The notes beneath the pieces are model-generated. The model had not been told where the DNA came from, did not search any database, and saw only the letters and a list, made by a program, of their open reading frames with translations. Positions 30,706 to 40,220 of a stretch of 64,000 bases of DNA are shown here, piece after piece (within the stretch, counting starts at the first letter, position 1; each line of letters opens with the position of its first letter). Source of the DNA: Citrobacter sp. On2M (lineage in GTDB: Bacteria; Pseudomonadota; Gammaproteobacteria; Enterobacterales; Enterobacteriaceae); contig NZ_WPCV01000009.1 in assembly GCF_018035235.1 (NCBI RefSeq), forward strand, positions 1-64,000, in the 5' to 3' direction. Position numbers and translations under genes: made by a program.

Positions 30706-31658
30706 TGATCGAGATTAAACACCTGAAAACGCTCCAGGCGTTGCGGAATAGTGGTTCGCTGGCAGCCGCCGCAGCGACGTTGCATCAGACCCAATCCGCC
30801 CTTTCTCACCAGTTCAGCGATCTGGAGCAGCGCCTTGGCTTTCGACTCTTTATCCGTAAAAGCCAGCCGCTGCGCTTTACGCCGCAGGGCGAAATTTTGC
30901 TGCAGCTGGCAAATCAGGTGTTGCCGCAAATTGGCCGGGCACTGCAGGCCTGCAACGAACCGCAGCAAACCCGGCTGCGAATCGCCATTGAATGCCACAG
31001 CTGTATCCAGTGGCTGACGCCCGCGCTGGAGAATTTTCGTGCCAACTGGCCGCAGGTGGAGATGGACTTTAAATCCGGTGTAACGTTTGATCCGCAACCG
31101 GCGCTACAGCAAGATGAGCTGGATCTGGTATTAACTTCCGACATTCTGCCGCGCAGTGGACTGCACTACTCACCGATGTTCGATTTTGAAGTCCGCCTGG
31201 TACTGGCGCCGGATCATCCGTTAGCCAGCAAAACGCAAATCACACCGGAAGATTTAGCCAGCGAGACGCTGCTTATTTACCCGGTGCAACGGAGTAGACT
31301 GGATGTCTGGCGGCATTTCTTACAGCCCGCGGGCGTGAGCCCGTCGCTGAAGAGCGTGGATAACACCCTGCTGCTGATTCAAATGGTTGCCGCCAGAATG
31401 GGTATCGCCGCGTTACCACACTGGGTGGTGGAGAGTTTTGAACGCCAGGGCCTGGTGGTGACCAAAACCCTGGGCGATGGATTGTGGAGCCGACTGTACG
31501 CCGCCGTGCGTGATGGCGAGCAGCGGCAGCCGGTCACGGAAGCGTTTATTCGCTCAGCGCGGAATCACGCCTGCGATCATCTGCCGTTTGTGCGGAGTGC
31601 GGAACGACCCACTTTCGATGTACCCACAGTGAGGCCACTATCACAGCCGCGCCAATGA
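30705..31658 (+). CDS. metR: LysR-family activator MetR
   Basis: Homocysteine-responsive activator of metE, metH, glyA and others. The 317-residue protein has the N-terminal helix-turn-helix [20 protein letters not shown] (about 18-37) and a LysR effector domain; length and sequence are close to E. coli. Divergent from metE. Its last 113 bp overlap the 3' end of yigM on the other strand. Confidence 0.97.
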   Translation: MIEIKHLKTLQALRNSGSLAAAAATLHQTQSALSHQFSDLEQRLGFRLFIRKSQPLRFTPQGEILLQLANQVLPQIGRALQACNEPQQTRLRIAIECHSCIQWLTPALENFRANWPQVEMDFKSGVTFDPQPALQQDELDLVLTSDILPRSGLHYSPMFDFEVRLVLAPDHPLASKTQITPEDLASETLLIYPVQRSRLDVWRHFLQPAGVSPSLKSVDNTLLLIQMVAARMGIAALPHWVVESFERQGLVVTKTLGDGLWSRLYAAVRDGEQRQPVTEAFIRSARNHACDHLPFVRSAERPTFDVPTVRPLSQPRQ

Positions 31659-32445
31659 TGAAGCTTGGCCAGTGAGGCTGTTGATGCCAGATAGCCAGGT
31701 TGACCAACAGCCCGGCTGGCACATGCATATTGTTCATGATGCCCAACGTACCTGCATCCACTTGGGTCGCACCGTAGTTCCACATAAAGTAACCAATGCC
31801 GGACGCCGCCACGCCAAGAAATACCAGGATACCCCACTGTAGCGTAGTGGTAGGCATTTTCTGCGCATTGCCCAGCATGAACCAGGCCACGACAGCCACC
31901 ATAAAGGCCCCCATGTAAAACCAGGCAAAAGCGTTATGCTGTGGCATTGGGCGGGTTTCCATCAGACGCTTATAGCCCACCATACCGATGGCAAAACTAA
32001 TGTTGGAAAGCTGCACCAGCAGCAGGCCAGTCCAGAAGTGGCTGGTTACCTGATCGTAACGAATAATCCCCGCGCCAATCACCGCCAGTAACGCACTGAA
32101 AGCGTAGCTCCAACGCAGACGCCGCCCGCTCATCAGGTCATAAATCAGCGTGATGTAGAGCGGCGTCAGCACGGTGAAAAGCAATAGCTCTGAAACCGTC
32201 AGATACAGGTAGGCGTGAAAACTCAGCATATACATAATGCCAAGCTGCATGGCCCCCACCAGCATATACAGCGCGATTGTTTTTACGCTGTGCCCACGGG
32301 TACGTAAAAACGGCAGGAACACCAGCGCCGCGAGTCCAACGCGCACCAGCACTGCAAAATAGCTATCGACATGACCAGCAAGGTACTCGCCAAACAGGCT
32401 GAAGGAAAAGGCCCACAAAATAGTGGTAATGATGAGTAGCGCCAC
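31546..32445 (-). CDS. yigM: Biotin transporter YigM (BioP), EamA/DMT family
   Basis: Single-component inner-membrane biotin importer in E. coli, from the drug/metabolite transporter superfamily. The 299 residues form ten hydrophobic helices in two EamA repeats (about 1-135 and 145-285); the first begins [22 protein letters not shown]. The hydrophilic tail ends [11 protein letters not shown] as in E. coli. In E. coli its expression responds to the biotin repressor BirA. Here a near-perfect long inverted repeat covers the -35 region of the likely promoter (-10 TACAAT at 32476-32481). Confidence 0.92.
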   Translation of the reverse strand: MALLIITTILWAFSFSLFGEYLAGHVDSYFAVLVRVGLAALVFLPFLRTRGHSVKTIALYMLVGAMQLGIMYMLSFHAYLYLTVSELLLFTVLTPLYITLIYDLMSGRRLRWSYAFSALLAVIGAGIIRYDQVTSHFWTGLLLVQLSNISFAIGMVGYKRLMETRPMPQHNAFAWFYMGAFMVAVVAWFMLGNAQKMPTTTLQWGILVFLGVAASGIGYFMWNYGATQVDAGTLGIMNNMHVPAGLLVNLAIWHQQPHWPSFIIGAAVIVASLWVHRKWVVPHSAQTADDRRRDSALSE

Positions 32446-32489
32446 AATGGATGTCTCTTAGAACAGGGAACATCCATTGTAGCGGAGAG

Positions 32490-32514
32490 TTTAGTTGACA
32501 ACTGGTCAACTAAA
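32490..32514. promoter_or_regulatory. Perfect 10 bp inverted repeat, candidate yigM operator
   Basis: TTTAGTTGAC, spacer AACTG, GTCAACTAAA. It lies between the starts of yigM and the end of yigL, 45 bp upstream of the yigM start and about 9 bp upstream of a TACAAT -10 element (32476-32481, minus strand). The spacing is much shorter than in the classical BirA operator (9 bp arms with about 16 bp between), so which protein binds is unclear. Confidence 0.6.
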
Positions 32515-32520
32515 GAACAA

Positions 32521-33321
32521 TTACTTTAAAAAGAGATCGCGCAGGTAGTGCGGCACGGCATCGTCGGCGTTGAGTCCGATGACTTCCAGTTCCGGATGCA
32601 GATCCTTCAGACGCTGGTGGGCGTTGCCCATGATGCAGCCTTTGCCCGCCATGGAGAGCATTTCCGCGTCGTTCATCCCGTCGCCAAAAGCGATACAGTC
32701 TTTCAGGTTGTAGCCCATCGCTTTCGCTACCGCTTCCAGCGCATGACCTTTCGATACGCCGCCCGCCATGACTTCCAGACAGGTAAGCGTAGAGAAGCTA
32801 ACGTTGACGCGATCGCCCCAGCGGGCGTTAATCGCCTGCTCCAGCGGCAGCAATCTTTCGTGAGAATCGGTGGTGAAGAAAACTTTGCTGACGCCTTCCG
32901 GCTCCAGTAGCGCAGGTTCAAACAGGGAATAGTTAAACACCGCTTCTTTGAAAAAGCGCATTTCGTCGGGGCGATGGCGGTTCATAAACCACTCATCATC
33001 ACGATAAACGTTGGTCACGATGTCCGGATTTGCATTCACTACGCCAAACAGGTCGCTGGCAATGTCGCGATCCAGGTTATGAGAAAACACCAGATTTCCA
33101 TCAGAATCATGCACCCGCGCACCGTTGGAGGTGATCATGTAGGTTTTAATACCGAGGTTATCGCGAATTTGTCCCACATCAACATGATGACGGCCAGTCG
33201 CAAACACGAAGTTAACGCCACGAGCAGTCAGTAATTTCAGCGTCTCTTTGGCATAAGGGGACAAAGTATGGTCGGGGGAAAGCAGCGTACCGTCTAAATC
33301 AGACGCAACAACCTGATACAT
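32521..33321 (-). CDS. yigL: HAD-family sugar/pyridoxal phosphate phosphatase YigL
   Basis: Cof-type haloacid dehalogenase phosphatase, 266 residues. In E. coli YigL acts on pyridoxal phosphate and on sugar phosphates, and its mRNA is stabilised by the sRNA SgrS during glucose-phosphate stress. Motifs: I SDLDGTLLSPDH (8-19), II FATGRHH (about 39-45), III Lys in VSKGHALEA (about 190-198), IV IAFGDGMNDAEML (about 211-223). It starts 15 bp after pldB; the SgrS-binding stretch lies within pldB in E. coli and was not examined here. Confidence 0.93.
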   Translation of the reverse strand: MYQVVASDLDGTLLSPDHTLSPYAKETLKLLTARGVNFVFATGRHHVDVGQIRDNLGIKTYMITSNGARVHDSDGNLVFSHNLDRDIASDLFGVVNANPDIVTNVYRDDEWFMNRHRPDEMRFFKEAVFNYSLFEPALLEPEGVSKVFFTTDSHERLLPLEQAINARWGDRVNVSFSTLTCLEVMAGGVSKGHALEAVAKAMGYNLKDCIAFGDGMNDAEMLSMAGKGCIMGNAHQRLKDLHPELEVIGLNADDAVPHYLRDLFLK

Positions 33322-33336
33322 AAGAAAATTAAACCT

Positions 33337-34353
33337 CTAGGCAAAGCGGGTTCCGCTGGATGAGTTATGCTTGTCGAAAAATTCGACAATAGCGTTAAGC
33401 GCGACTGAGCGCATTGCGTCCTTTTCAAAAAGGATCTCATGGTACGCGCCTTTTATAACAAGCGGCTGACCTCCTTCTACAGGATGGCCCGCCGCGGCGC
33501 GGAGTTCACAAAAACGATCGTGCATGCGGTTATCCACCACACGCTCTTCTTCGGCCTGAATTAGTAGGGTCGGCGTCGCGTCATCTCCCGCACCAGCCAG
33601 AACCTGTTCGCCTGCCAGAATACCTTCACGTACCCAATGGTAGGTCGGGCCGCCTACACGTAGCCGCGGCTCATCAGCATAGAAACGTAGATTGCGCCGA
33701 TAGCGCTGTCGACTATGAGTTAACGCATTCATGCCGAAGGGTAGCGCCCGCCAGCGCCCGGTGCCCATCGCATAGCCTTCGCGGATCCGTGGATGCCCTT
33801 CAGCCCAGTCCAGAATGTGGCGCACCATCCAGTCGGGAAAGCGCATCACAATACCAAACATCGGCGCGCAAAGCGCAATGGCATCACACTGATTCGGGTG
33901 GCGCTGCAGGAACAATGTGGCAATCGCACCGCCCATCGAATGCGCCAGTATATAGCGCTTTCTCCACGGACCGGGTAGCACTTCCTGCTGCCAGAAGGCG
34001 GTTAAATCGTCGACATAGTCATTAAAGTTATCGACATGACCGCGATGCGGATCCGACAGCATGCGCCCGGAGCGCCCCTGGCCACGGTGGTCGATAATGA
34101 GCACGTCAAAACCAGAATGAAACAGGTCATACGCCAGTTCAGCGTATTTCACGTAGCTTTCAATGCGTCCAGGACAGACGACGATGACGCGATCGTTTTT
34201 TTCTGCATGAAAACGAACAAAATGTACGGGGATATCATCCACACCCGTAAATTCCGCTTCTTCCCGCTGACGCCAGAAATCTGTCAGTGGCCCCATGGAA
34301 AAAGCAGCAAACGCGTTTTCTCTTGTTTCCCAGTCTTTTTGCTGCTGAAACAT
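33337..34353 (-). CDS. pldB: Lysophospholipase L2 PldB
   Basis: Inner-membrane-associated alpha/beta hydrolase that cleaves lysophospholipids and transfers acyl groups to phosphatidylglycerol. The 338-residue protein has the nucleophile motif LAHSMGGAIATLFLQRH (Ser about 139), the oxyanion region VCPGRIES, and the C-terminal aspartate and histidine in RVVDNRMHDRF and KGAYHEILFE. The frame can be read from a TTG at 34377, but ATG at 34353 (MFQQQKDWETREN) matches the family. Operon with yigL downstream. Confidence 0.93.
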   Translation of the reverse strand: MFQQQKDWETRENAFAAFSMGPLTDFWRQREEAEFTGVDDIPVHFVRFHAEKNDRVIVVCPGRIESYVKYAELAYDLFHSGFDVLIIDHRGQGRSGRMLSDPHRGHVDNFNDYVDDLTAFWQQEVLPGPWRKRYILAHSMGGAIATLFLQRHPNQCDAIALCAPMFGIVMRFPDWMVRHILDWAEGHPRIREGYAMGTGRWRALPFGMNALTHSRQRYRRNLRFYADEPRLRVGGPTYHWVREGILAGEQVLAGAGDDATPTLLIQAEEERVVDNRMHDRFCELRAAAGHPVEGGQPLVIKGAYHEILFEKDAMRSVALNAIVEFFDKHNSSSGTRFA

Positions 34354-34463
34354 CGGGTATCCAGCCTCGCTGACCAAGTAAAATCGTTTTTTTCACCGTC
34401 GCTGACACAACCTAACGACAGTAGCGTATTGTGGCATAAAAATAGACAATTCGGGAGTTTCTC

Positions 34464-35084
34464 ATGACCTTTGAATGGTGGTTCGCCTACCTGCTGACCT
34501 CTATTATTTTGAGCTTGTCTCCAGGTTCAGGCGCAATCAACACCATGACCACTGCCATCAGTCACGGTTATCGCGGTGCCAGCGCGTCGATTGCGGGTTT
34601 ACAGACCGGGCTGGGCATTCATATCGTTTTGGTTGGCGTGGGGCTGGGAACGCTATTTTCTCGTTCGGTGATCGCGTTTGAGGTGCTGAAGTGGGCGGGA
34701 GCAGCCTATCTGATTTGGCTGGGCATTCAACAATGGCGGGCAGCGGGCGCTATCGATCTGAACACCATGGCAAATACGCAATCGCGCAGTCGCCTGTTCA
34801 AACGCGCGGTCTTTGTGAATCTGACCAATCCCAAGAGCATTGTTTTTCTTGCTGCTCTGTTCCCGCAGTTTATTCTGCCGCAGGAACCGCAGCTGATGCA
34901 GTATGTGGTGCTTGGCGTTACGACCATCGTGGTCGATATCATTGTGATGATCGGTTACGCGACGCTGGCTACACGCATTGCAGGATGGATTAAAGGGCCA
35001 AAGCAAATGAAGGCGCTGAACAAAGTGTTTGGTTCGCTATTTATGCTGATAGGCGCCCTGCTGGCATCGGCAAGGCATGCCTGA
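34464..35084 (+). CDS. rhtB: Homoserine/homoserine lactone efflux protein RhtB
   Basis: LysE-superfamily exporter of homoserine and homoserine lactone; 206 residues with about six hydrophobic helices. The family start [22 protein letters not shown] (about 20-41) and the conserved [19 protein letters not shown] (about 118-136) are visible. It converges on rhtC, its paralogue, with a REP-like palindrome between them. Confidence 0.94.
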   Translation: MTFEWWFAYLLTSIILSLSPGSGAINTMTTAISHGYRGASASIAGLQTGLGIHIVLVGVGLGTLFSRSVIAFEVLKWAGAAYLIWLGIQQWRAAGAIDLNTMANTQSRSRLFKRAVFVNLTNPKSIVFLAALFPQFILPQEPQLMQYVVLGVTTIVVDIIVMIGYATLATRIAGWIKGPKQMKALNKVFGSLFMLIGALLASARHA

Positions 35085-35095
35085 TTACAGGACCG

Positions 35096-35120
35096 GACCC
35101 GCTAACGCTTATCGGGTCTG
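35096..35120. repeat. REP-like palindrome between rhtB and rhtC
   Basis: GACCCG (35097-35102) and CGGGTC (35114-35119) flank CTAACGCTTAT, a pattern like the REP core found between convergent enteric genes, here in the 44 bp between rhtB and rhtC. It may also act as a weak shared terminator. Confidence 0.5.
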
Positions 35121-35128
35121 GAACGAAC

Positions 35129-35749
35129 TCAGCGCGAAATGATCAGGTGGATACCGAAGCCCGCGAACAGCGCGCCAGCAAAACCGTCAATCCACTTCGC
35201 CAGGCGCTGATAGCCACGACGCATTTTCGGCAGCGCAAACAGGCTGGCAACCACGGTAAACCACGCCAACGTTTCCACGATGATCAGGGCAAAAATTCCC
35301 CAACGCGCGCCAGTTCCCACGTTGTCGCCAACGAATAATGAGAAGACAGAGCCAAAATAGATAATGGCTTTAGGATTCGCCAGATTGGTCAGCAGACCTT
35401 TCAAGAAGCTGCGTCCGCTCTGCGCCAGCTCAACCTGCGGATTGGAAGGAGCCACGTCCTGTTTTTTAAACGCACCGCGCAGCATCTGATACCCCATCCA
35501 GCACAGATACAGACCCCCGCCGACCATAATAATGGTATGTAGCCAGGCCATTTTTTCAATAATCAGATGCAGGCCGAGCAGCGCCACGCCAGCCCAGACC
35601 ATGACGCCACAGGTAATACCCAGCACGCCCATCATCGCTTCTTTGCGCGAACGGCTAACGGCCGTTTGAGAGACAAAGAAAAAATCGGGGCCGGGACTCA
35701 TCAGCGCAACGATGTGCACCAACGCAATGGTGAAAAATAGCGTTAACAT
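35129..35749 (-). CDS. rhtC: Threonine efflux protein RhtC
   Basis: LysE-family threonine exporter, 206 residues, with six hydrophobic helices; MSPGPDFFFVSQTAVSRSRK (about 17-36) is the family N-terminal signature and TNLANPKAIIYFGSVFSLF (about 120-138) the central one. Shares fold and origin with rhtB next door. Located 64 bp after recQ in the same direction. Confidence 0.94.
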   Translation of the reverse strand: MLTLFFTIALVHIVALMSPGPDFFFVSQTAVSRSRKEAMMGVLGITCGVMVWAGVALLGLHLIIEKMAWLHTIIMVGGGLYLCWMGYQMLRGAFKKQDVAPSNPQVELAQSGRSFLKGLLTNLANPKAIIYFGSVFSLFVGDNVGTGARWGIFALIIVETLAWFTVVASLFALPKMRRGYQRLAKWIDGFAGALFAGFGIHLIISR

Positions 35750-35813
35750 AAAAAATGACTCGCGGGGGAATAGTTCAGTGAGTCACCATCCTGGCACTTT
35801 TTTGCCCGGCTGA

Positions 35814-37643
35814 CTACTCTTCGTCGTCACCATCCACATGTGCGCGGATAAGTGCCATAAACTCTTTGCCAAAACGCTCAAGTTTACGCATTCCCACGCC
35901 ATTAACGCTCAGCATTTCGCTCGGTGAAACCGGCATTTGTTCGGCCATTTCAATCAGTGTGGCGTCGTTGAACACCACGTAAGGCGGGATATTCTCTTCA
36001 TCAGCAATGGCTTTACGCAGCTTACGCAGTTTGGCGAACAGTTTGCGATCGTAATTACCGCCAAAGGATTTCTGCATTGCGCGCGGTTTCAGCGCCACAA
36101 TACGCGGCTCGGCAAGCTGTAGTGGAACGTCACCGCGTAGCACCGGACGCGCGGCTTCGGTTAACTGTAATGCCGAGTGATGGGCAATATTCTGCGTCAC
36201 CAGACCAAGATGAATAAGCTGGCGAATAACGCTGACCCAGTGTTCATGGCTTTGCTCACGACCAATGCCGTAGACCGGCAGCTTGTCATGGGCCAGCTCG
36301 CGAATACGCTGGTTATTCGCCCCACGCAGAACCTCGACGACATAACCCATACCAAAACGTTGATTCACACGGTAGATGGTCGACAGCGCTTTACGCGCAT
36401 CCATGAGTCCGTCGTACTGCTTTGGCGGATCGAGACAAATATCGCAGTTACCACACGGCTCCTGACGCCCCTCGCCAAAATAGTTCAGCAGCACCAGACG
36501 ACGACAGGTTTGCGCCTCGGCAAACGCCCCCATCGCATTGAGTTTATGCCGTTCGATATCCAGCAGTTGTCCGGCGGGTTTCTCTTCGAGGCAACGGCGT
36601 AGCCACGCCATATCTGCCGGATCGTAAAACAACATTGCTTCCGCAGGCAGGCCATCACGCCCGGCGCGACCGGTTTCCTGGTAGTAAGACTCGATGTTAC
36701 GTGGAATATCGAAATGCACCACGAAACGTACGTTGGGTTTGTTGATCCCCATGCCGAACGCCACGGTTGCCACCACAATTTGCAGATCATCGCGCTGGAA
36801 TTTCTCCTGCACGTCGGCGCGTACGGTATTTTCCAGCCCGGCATGATAAGCCCCGGCACTGATGCCCCGGCTTTGCAGGCGCGCGGCGGTATCTTCTACC
36901 TTGGCGCGACTGTTACAGTAGATAATGCCGGACTTACCGCGCTGCTCTTGCACATAGCGCATCAGTTGATCGAGCGGCTTAAACTTCTCCATCAGCATGT
37001 AGCGAATATTTGGGCGGTCGAAGCTGCTGATCTGAATTAACGGGTCGTTGAGGCCCAGCAGACGCACAATGTCCAGCCGGGTGGTTTCGTCCGCGGTCGC
37101 GGTCAACGCCACAAACGGCAGGGTTGGGAAACGTTGACGCAACTGTCCCAGCGCCGCGTATTCCGGGCGGAAATCATGTCCCCATTGCGAAATACAGTGC
37201 GCTTCATCAACCGCCAGCAGCACCGGGTTCCAGTGCGCCAGGTTTTCAAGGAAGTTATCCAGCATCAGGCGCTCAGGCGCAATGTACAGCAGGCGAATCT
37301 GTCCGCTGCGACAGCCTGCCATCACCTCAAGCTGCTGCTCGCGACTTTGAGTGGAGTTAAGGCATGCTGCCGCCACGCCGTTGGCCAGCAGTTGATCGAC
37401 CTGATCTTTCATCAGAGAAATCAGCGGAGAAACAACAACGGTGAGCCCGTTGAGCAATAATGCGGGAATCTGATAGCACAGGGATTTACCGCCGCCGGTC
37501 GGCATAACGACCAGGCAGTCGCGACCAGAGATCACGGTATCAATGATTTCTTCCTGACCCGGGCGAAACTGTTGGTAGCCAAAGGTTTCTTGCAAAACCT
37601 GTTTAGCGCCCATTTCCAGATTCAACACTTCCGCCTGCGCCAC
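35814..37643 (-). CDS. recQ: ATP-dependent DNA helicase RecQ
   Basis: 3'-5' helicase of the RecF recombination pathway. Of 609 residues: helicase core with Walker A MPTGGGKSLCYQIP (about 48-61), DEAH box AVDEAHCISQWGHDFRPEY (about 142-160) and motif VI QETGRAGRDG; zinc-binding RQC region with CGNCDICLDPP (about 394-404); and a C-terminal HRDC domain (about 530-605). All motifs intact. It has its own start after the pldA terminator. Confidence 0.97.
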   Translation of the reverse strand: MAQAEVLNLEMGAKQVLQETFGYQQFRPGQEEIIDTVISGRDCLVVMPTGGGKSLCYQIPALLLNGLTVVVSPLISLMKDQVDQLLANGVAAACLNSTQSREQQLEVMAGCRSGQIRLLYIAPERLMLDNFLENLAHWNPVLLAVDEAHCISQWGHDFRPEYAALGQLRQRFPTLPFVALTATADETTRLDIVRLLGLNDPLIQISSFDRPNIRYMLMEKFKPLDQLMRYVQEQRGKSGIIYCNSRAKVEDTAARLQSRGISAGAYHAGLENTVRADVQEKFQRDDLQIVVATVAFGMGINKPNVRFVVHFDIPRNIESYYQETGRAGRDGLPAEAMLFYDPADMAWLRRCLEEKPAGQLLDIERHKLNAMGAFAEAQTCRRLVLLNYFGEGRQEPCGNCDICLDPPKQYDGLMDARKALSTIYRVNQRFGMGYVVEVLRGANNQRIRELAHDKLPVYGIGREQSHEHWVSVIRQLIHLGLVTQNIAHHSALQLTEAARPVLRGDVPLQLAEPRIVALKPRAMQKSFGGNYDRKLFAKLRKLRKAIADEENIPPYVVFNDATLIEMAEQMPVSPSEMLSVNGVGMRKLERFGKEFMALIRAHVDGDDEE

Positions 37644-37663
37644 ATTAACCCCATTAGCCTGAA

Positions 37664-37692
37664 ATAAAAACAGGCGCTATTTTCAGCGCCTG
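37664..37692 (-). terminator. Rho-independent terminator of pldA
   Basis: Stem CAGGCGCT (37671-37678) and AGCGCCTG (37685-37692) with a 6-base loop. On the minus strand it is followed by TTTTTATTT, so it ends pldA transcription just before recQ. Confidence 0.88.
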
Positions 37693-37731
37693 AGAGAGAA
37701 ACTGCAATGATTAAAATACTCTCAATACCTG

Positions 37732-38601
37732 TCAGAAGATATCGTTGAGCATCACGCCCACGCCAACACGGGTCTGATTGAAGTTATAGTCAATCAGCGA
37801 TTCGCCGTAACCGCTGTAAACCTGGGTGTAAAGGCGCACATGCTTCGTAATGGGGTAACTGACACCCAACTCAGCACCGCCGTAGCCGGTATTCCAGTTG
37901 TACTGACCTTTCGCACTTAAGACGGCGTCACCGAGGTGATAACCCAGTTTGAGCTGATAGTAGCCCATATATTTTGTGATATCCGGGTTATCGTCGGTGC
38001 TGCCGATGACGTACCACGGCTTAACTTCCACCAGCCAGTTACCGTTTTCAGCCATCAAACGCGTGTAAAGACGATTCCAGCTACGTGAAGTGGGGTCAGA
38101 CCGACCGTTGGAGTCATGGTTATAACCCATTTCGACATCGCGGAGCGTCCAACCAGCGAAGCGATAGTCGGTGGCGAAACCGAGGAACAATTGCGGTTCA
38201 TAATTGGTTTCGCGAAATGGGGAAGATTCTTCGCTATTCGAAAGCTGCCACCAGGACTTCTGGGTATAGGAGCCGCCAAGTACCGAGTTCGGACCTAAGA
38301 TCCCGCGCCAGAGCGGAAACGCCAGGCTTAGCTGAAACTTAACCTCATCTTTGCGCGCATTTTCGGACCAGCTATAACTGCTGATCGCTTCTTTGTTCAT
38401 GTCGCTGGTATTGGTGTAGATAAGATAGTTGGTGTCATAAGGATAAAGCGTGAAAGGATTGTCATGCTCCTGCAGCATGTTGGCGATAATACTGCCGCGA
38501 ACCGCCGGTGCATCATGAATCTCTTTCACTGTCGCTTCCTGCGCATACGCGGTCAACGGCAGCATGACTGCTGGTAGTAACCATCCCAGAATCGCCCGCA
38601 T
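37732..38601 (-). CDS. pldA: Outer membrane phospholipase A PldA
   Basis: Calcium-dependent outer-membrane phospholipase A1/A2 that acts when lipid asymmetry is disturbed. Of 289 residues, the first 20 (MRAILGWLLPAVMLPLTAYA) are a cleavable signal peptide ending Ala-Tyr-Ala; the rest forms a 12-strand beta barrel ending in Phe. Catalytic residues lie in GYNHDSNGRSDPTSRSWNR (mature His142, Ser144, Asn156 in the E. coli numbering). It is divergent from yigI across about 165 bp of AT-rich DNA. Confidence 0.96.
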   Translation of the reverse strand: MRAILGWLLPAVMLPLTAYAQEATVKEIHDAPAVRGSIIANMLQEHDNPFTLYPYDTNYLIYTNTSDMNKEAISSYSWSENARKDEVKFQLSLAFPLWRGILGPNSVLGGSYTQKSWWQLSNSEESSPFRETNYEPQLFLGFATDYRFAGWTLRDVEMGYNHDSNGRSDPTSRSWNRLYTRLMAENGNWLVEVKPWYVIGSTDDNPDITKYMGYYQLKLGYHLGDAVLSAKGQYNWNTGYGGAELGVSYPITKHVRLYTQVYSGYGESLIDYNFNQTRVGVGVMLNDIF

Positions 38602-38766
38602 CGGTACTGTTCTCCTGAACCAAAATATTGATGAATTGTATAATTATCTGGCAAGTATTCTACATACTTAGCGAGTTCCTCGTTAGTTATCCCGTCCTAA
38701 AGTAGAAAACAACAAATAATAAGCATAATATCAACATTTCATTAACCATTAAGATGTAGGGATCGT

Positions 38767-39234
38767 ATGTCTGCCGTACTTACTGCTGAGGAAGCGCTGA
38801 AGTTAGTGGGTGAAATGTTCGTCTATCATATGCCGTTTAACCGGGCACTGGGACTGGAGCTTGAACGCTATGAGAAAGAATTCGCTCAATTAGCCTTTAA
38901 TAACCAACCGATGATGGTCGGCAACTGGGCGCAAAGCATTTTGCATGGCGGCGTGATCGCCTCGGCGCTGGACGTCGCCGCCGGTCTGGTGTGCGTTGGC
39001 AGTACGCTAACCCGCCATGAGACGATCAGTGAAGACGAATTACGTCAGCGGATGTCACGCATGGGAACCATCGATTTGCGCGTTGATTACCTGCGCCCGG
39101 GGAGAGGGAATCGCTTTACCGCCACCAGCAGCCTGCTGCGGGCGGGTAATAAAGTCGCCGTGGCGCGCGTGGAACTGCATAACGAAGAACAGCTTTATAT
39201 TGCCAGCGCAACCGCCACTTATATGGTGGGGTAA
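38767..39234 (+). CDS. yigI: Acyl-CoA thioesterase-like hotdog protein YigI
   Basis: 155-residue PaaI-type hotdog-fold protein; E. coli YigI has been reported to act on medium to long-chain acyl-CoA, and it supports growth on some fatty acids. Characteristic [17 protein letters not shown] (about 60-76) contains the catalytic HGG region. Upstream lie about 50 bp of AT-rich sequence. rarD follows in the same direction with a 51 bp gap. Confidence 0.88.
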   Translation: MSAVLTAEEALKLVGEMFVYHMPFNRALGLELERYEKEFAQLAFNNQPMMVGNWAQSILHGGVIASALDVAAGLVCVGSTLTRHETISEDELRQRMSRMGTIDLRVDYLRPGRGNRFTATSSLLRAGNKVAVARVELHNEEQLYIASATATYMVG

Positions 39235-39285
39235 GCAGCCAAAAAAAGGTAAACTGCTGTTACATTTCTGCAATGAGTTTTCCCG

Positions 39286-40179
39286 ATGGATGCTAAACAA
39301 ACGCGGCAGGGCGTGTTACTCGCTCTTGCTGCTTATTTTATTTGGGGTATCGCACCTGCCTACTTCAAGCTGATTTACTATGTCCCGGCGGATGAAATCC
39401 TGACGCACCGCGTCATCTGGTCATTTTTCTTCATGGTGGTGCTGATGAGCATCAGCCGCCAGTGGTCGGGTGTCAAAACATTACTCCAAACGCCAAAGAA
39501 GATATTCCTGCTGGCGCTCTCTGCAGTGCTCATTGGCGGAAACTGGCTGCTGTTCATTTGGGCAGTCAATAATCACCATATGCTGGAAGCCAGCCTCGGC
39601 TATTTTATTAACCCGCTGGTGAATATTGTGCTGGGAATGCTTTTCCTCGGCGAGCGCTTCCGTCGCATGCAGTGGCTGGCGGTACTATTAGCCGCCTGTG
39701 GCGTACTGGTACAGCTGTGGACCTTCGGATCGCTGCCAATAATTGCGCTAGGACTGGCGTTCAGCTTTGCTTTTTATGGTCTGGTGCGCAAGAAGATTGC
39801 CGTCGAAGCACAAACTGGCATGCTGATCGAAACGCTGTGGCTTTTACCCATCGCGGCCATCTATCTGTTTGGCATTGCCGACAGCCCAACCAGCCATATG
39901 GGGCAAAACCCAATGTCGCTCAATCTGCTGCTGATTGCTGCGGGTGTCGTGACCACCATTCCGCTGCTGTGCTTTACCGGCGCCGCAACCCGCCTGCGTC
40001 TGTCGACGCTGGGTTTCTTCCAGTACATTGGCCCTACGCTGATGTTCCTGCTGGCGGTAACGTTCTACGGTGAAGCCCCGGGTGCGGACAAGATGGTCAC
40101 CTTCGCGTTTATCTGGGTCGCACTGGCGATTTTCGTAATGGATGCGATTTATACGCAACGACGGGCGCGCCGGAGCTGA
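39286..40179 (+). CDS. rarD: EamA-family permease RarD
   Basis: 297-residue inner-membrane protein of the EamA/DMT superfamily with ten hydrophobic helices. RarD was named for chloramphenicol sensitivity in other bacteria and its substrate in enterics is not known. Visible signatures are FIWGIAPAYFKLIYYVPADE (about 18-37) and HRVIWSFFFM. It converges on corA across a REP element. Confidence 0.92.
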   Translation: MDAKQTRQGVLLALAAYFIWGIAPAYFKLIYYVPADEILTHRVIWSFFFMVVLMSISRQWSGVKTLLQTPKKIFLLALSAVLIGGNWLLFIWAVNNHHMLEASLGYFINPLVNIVLGMLFLGERFRRMQWLAVLLAACGVLVQLWTFGSLPIIALGLAFSFAFYGLVRKKIAVEAQTGMLIETLWLLPIAAIYLFGIADSPTSHMGQNPMSLNLLLIAAGVVTTIPLLCFTGAATRLRLSTLGFFQYIGPTLMFLLAVTFYGEAPGADKMVTFAFIWVALAIFVMDAIYTQRRARRS

Positions 40180-40184
40180 AGAAG

Positions 40185-40214
40185 TGCCGGATGGCGGCTG
40201 CGCCTTATCCGGCA
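40185..40214. repeat. REP (palindromic unit) between rarD and corA
   Basis: TGCCGGATGGCGGCTGCGCC followed by TTATCCGGCA, a typical Y-type REP: GCCGGAT arms with an internal GGCG...CGCC [16 protein letters not shown]. It occupies most of the 41 bp between the two converging genes. Confidence 0.85.
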
Positions 40215-40220
40215 CAGCCC

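Noticed and set aside
30588-31097. 170-residue N-terminal extension of metE
   Set aside because: It runs through the metE-metR control region and opposite metR coding sequence; the ATG at 30587 gives the standard 753-residue protein.
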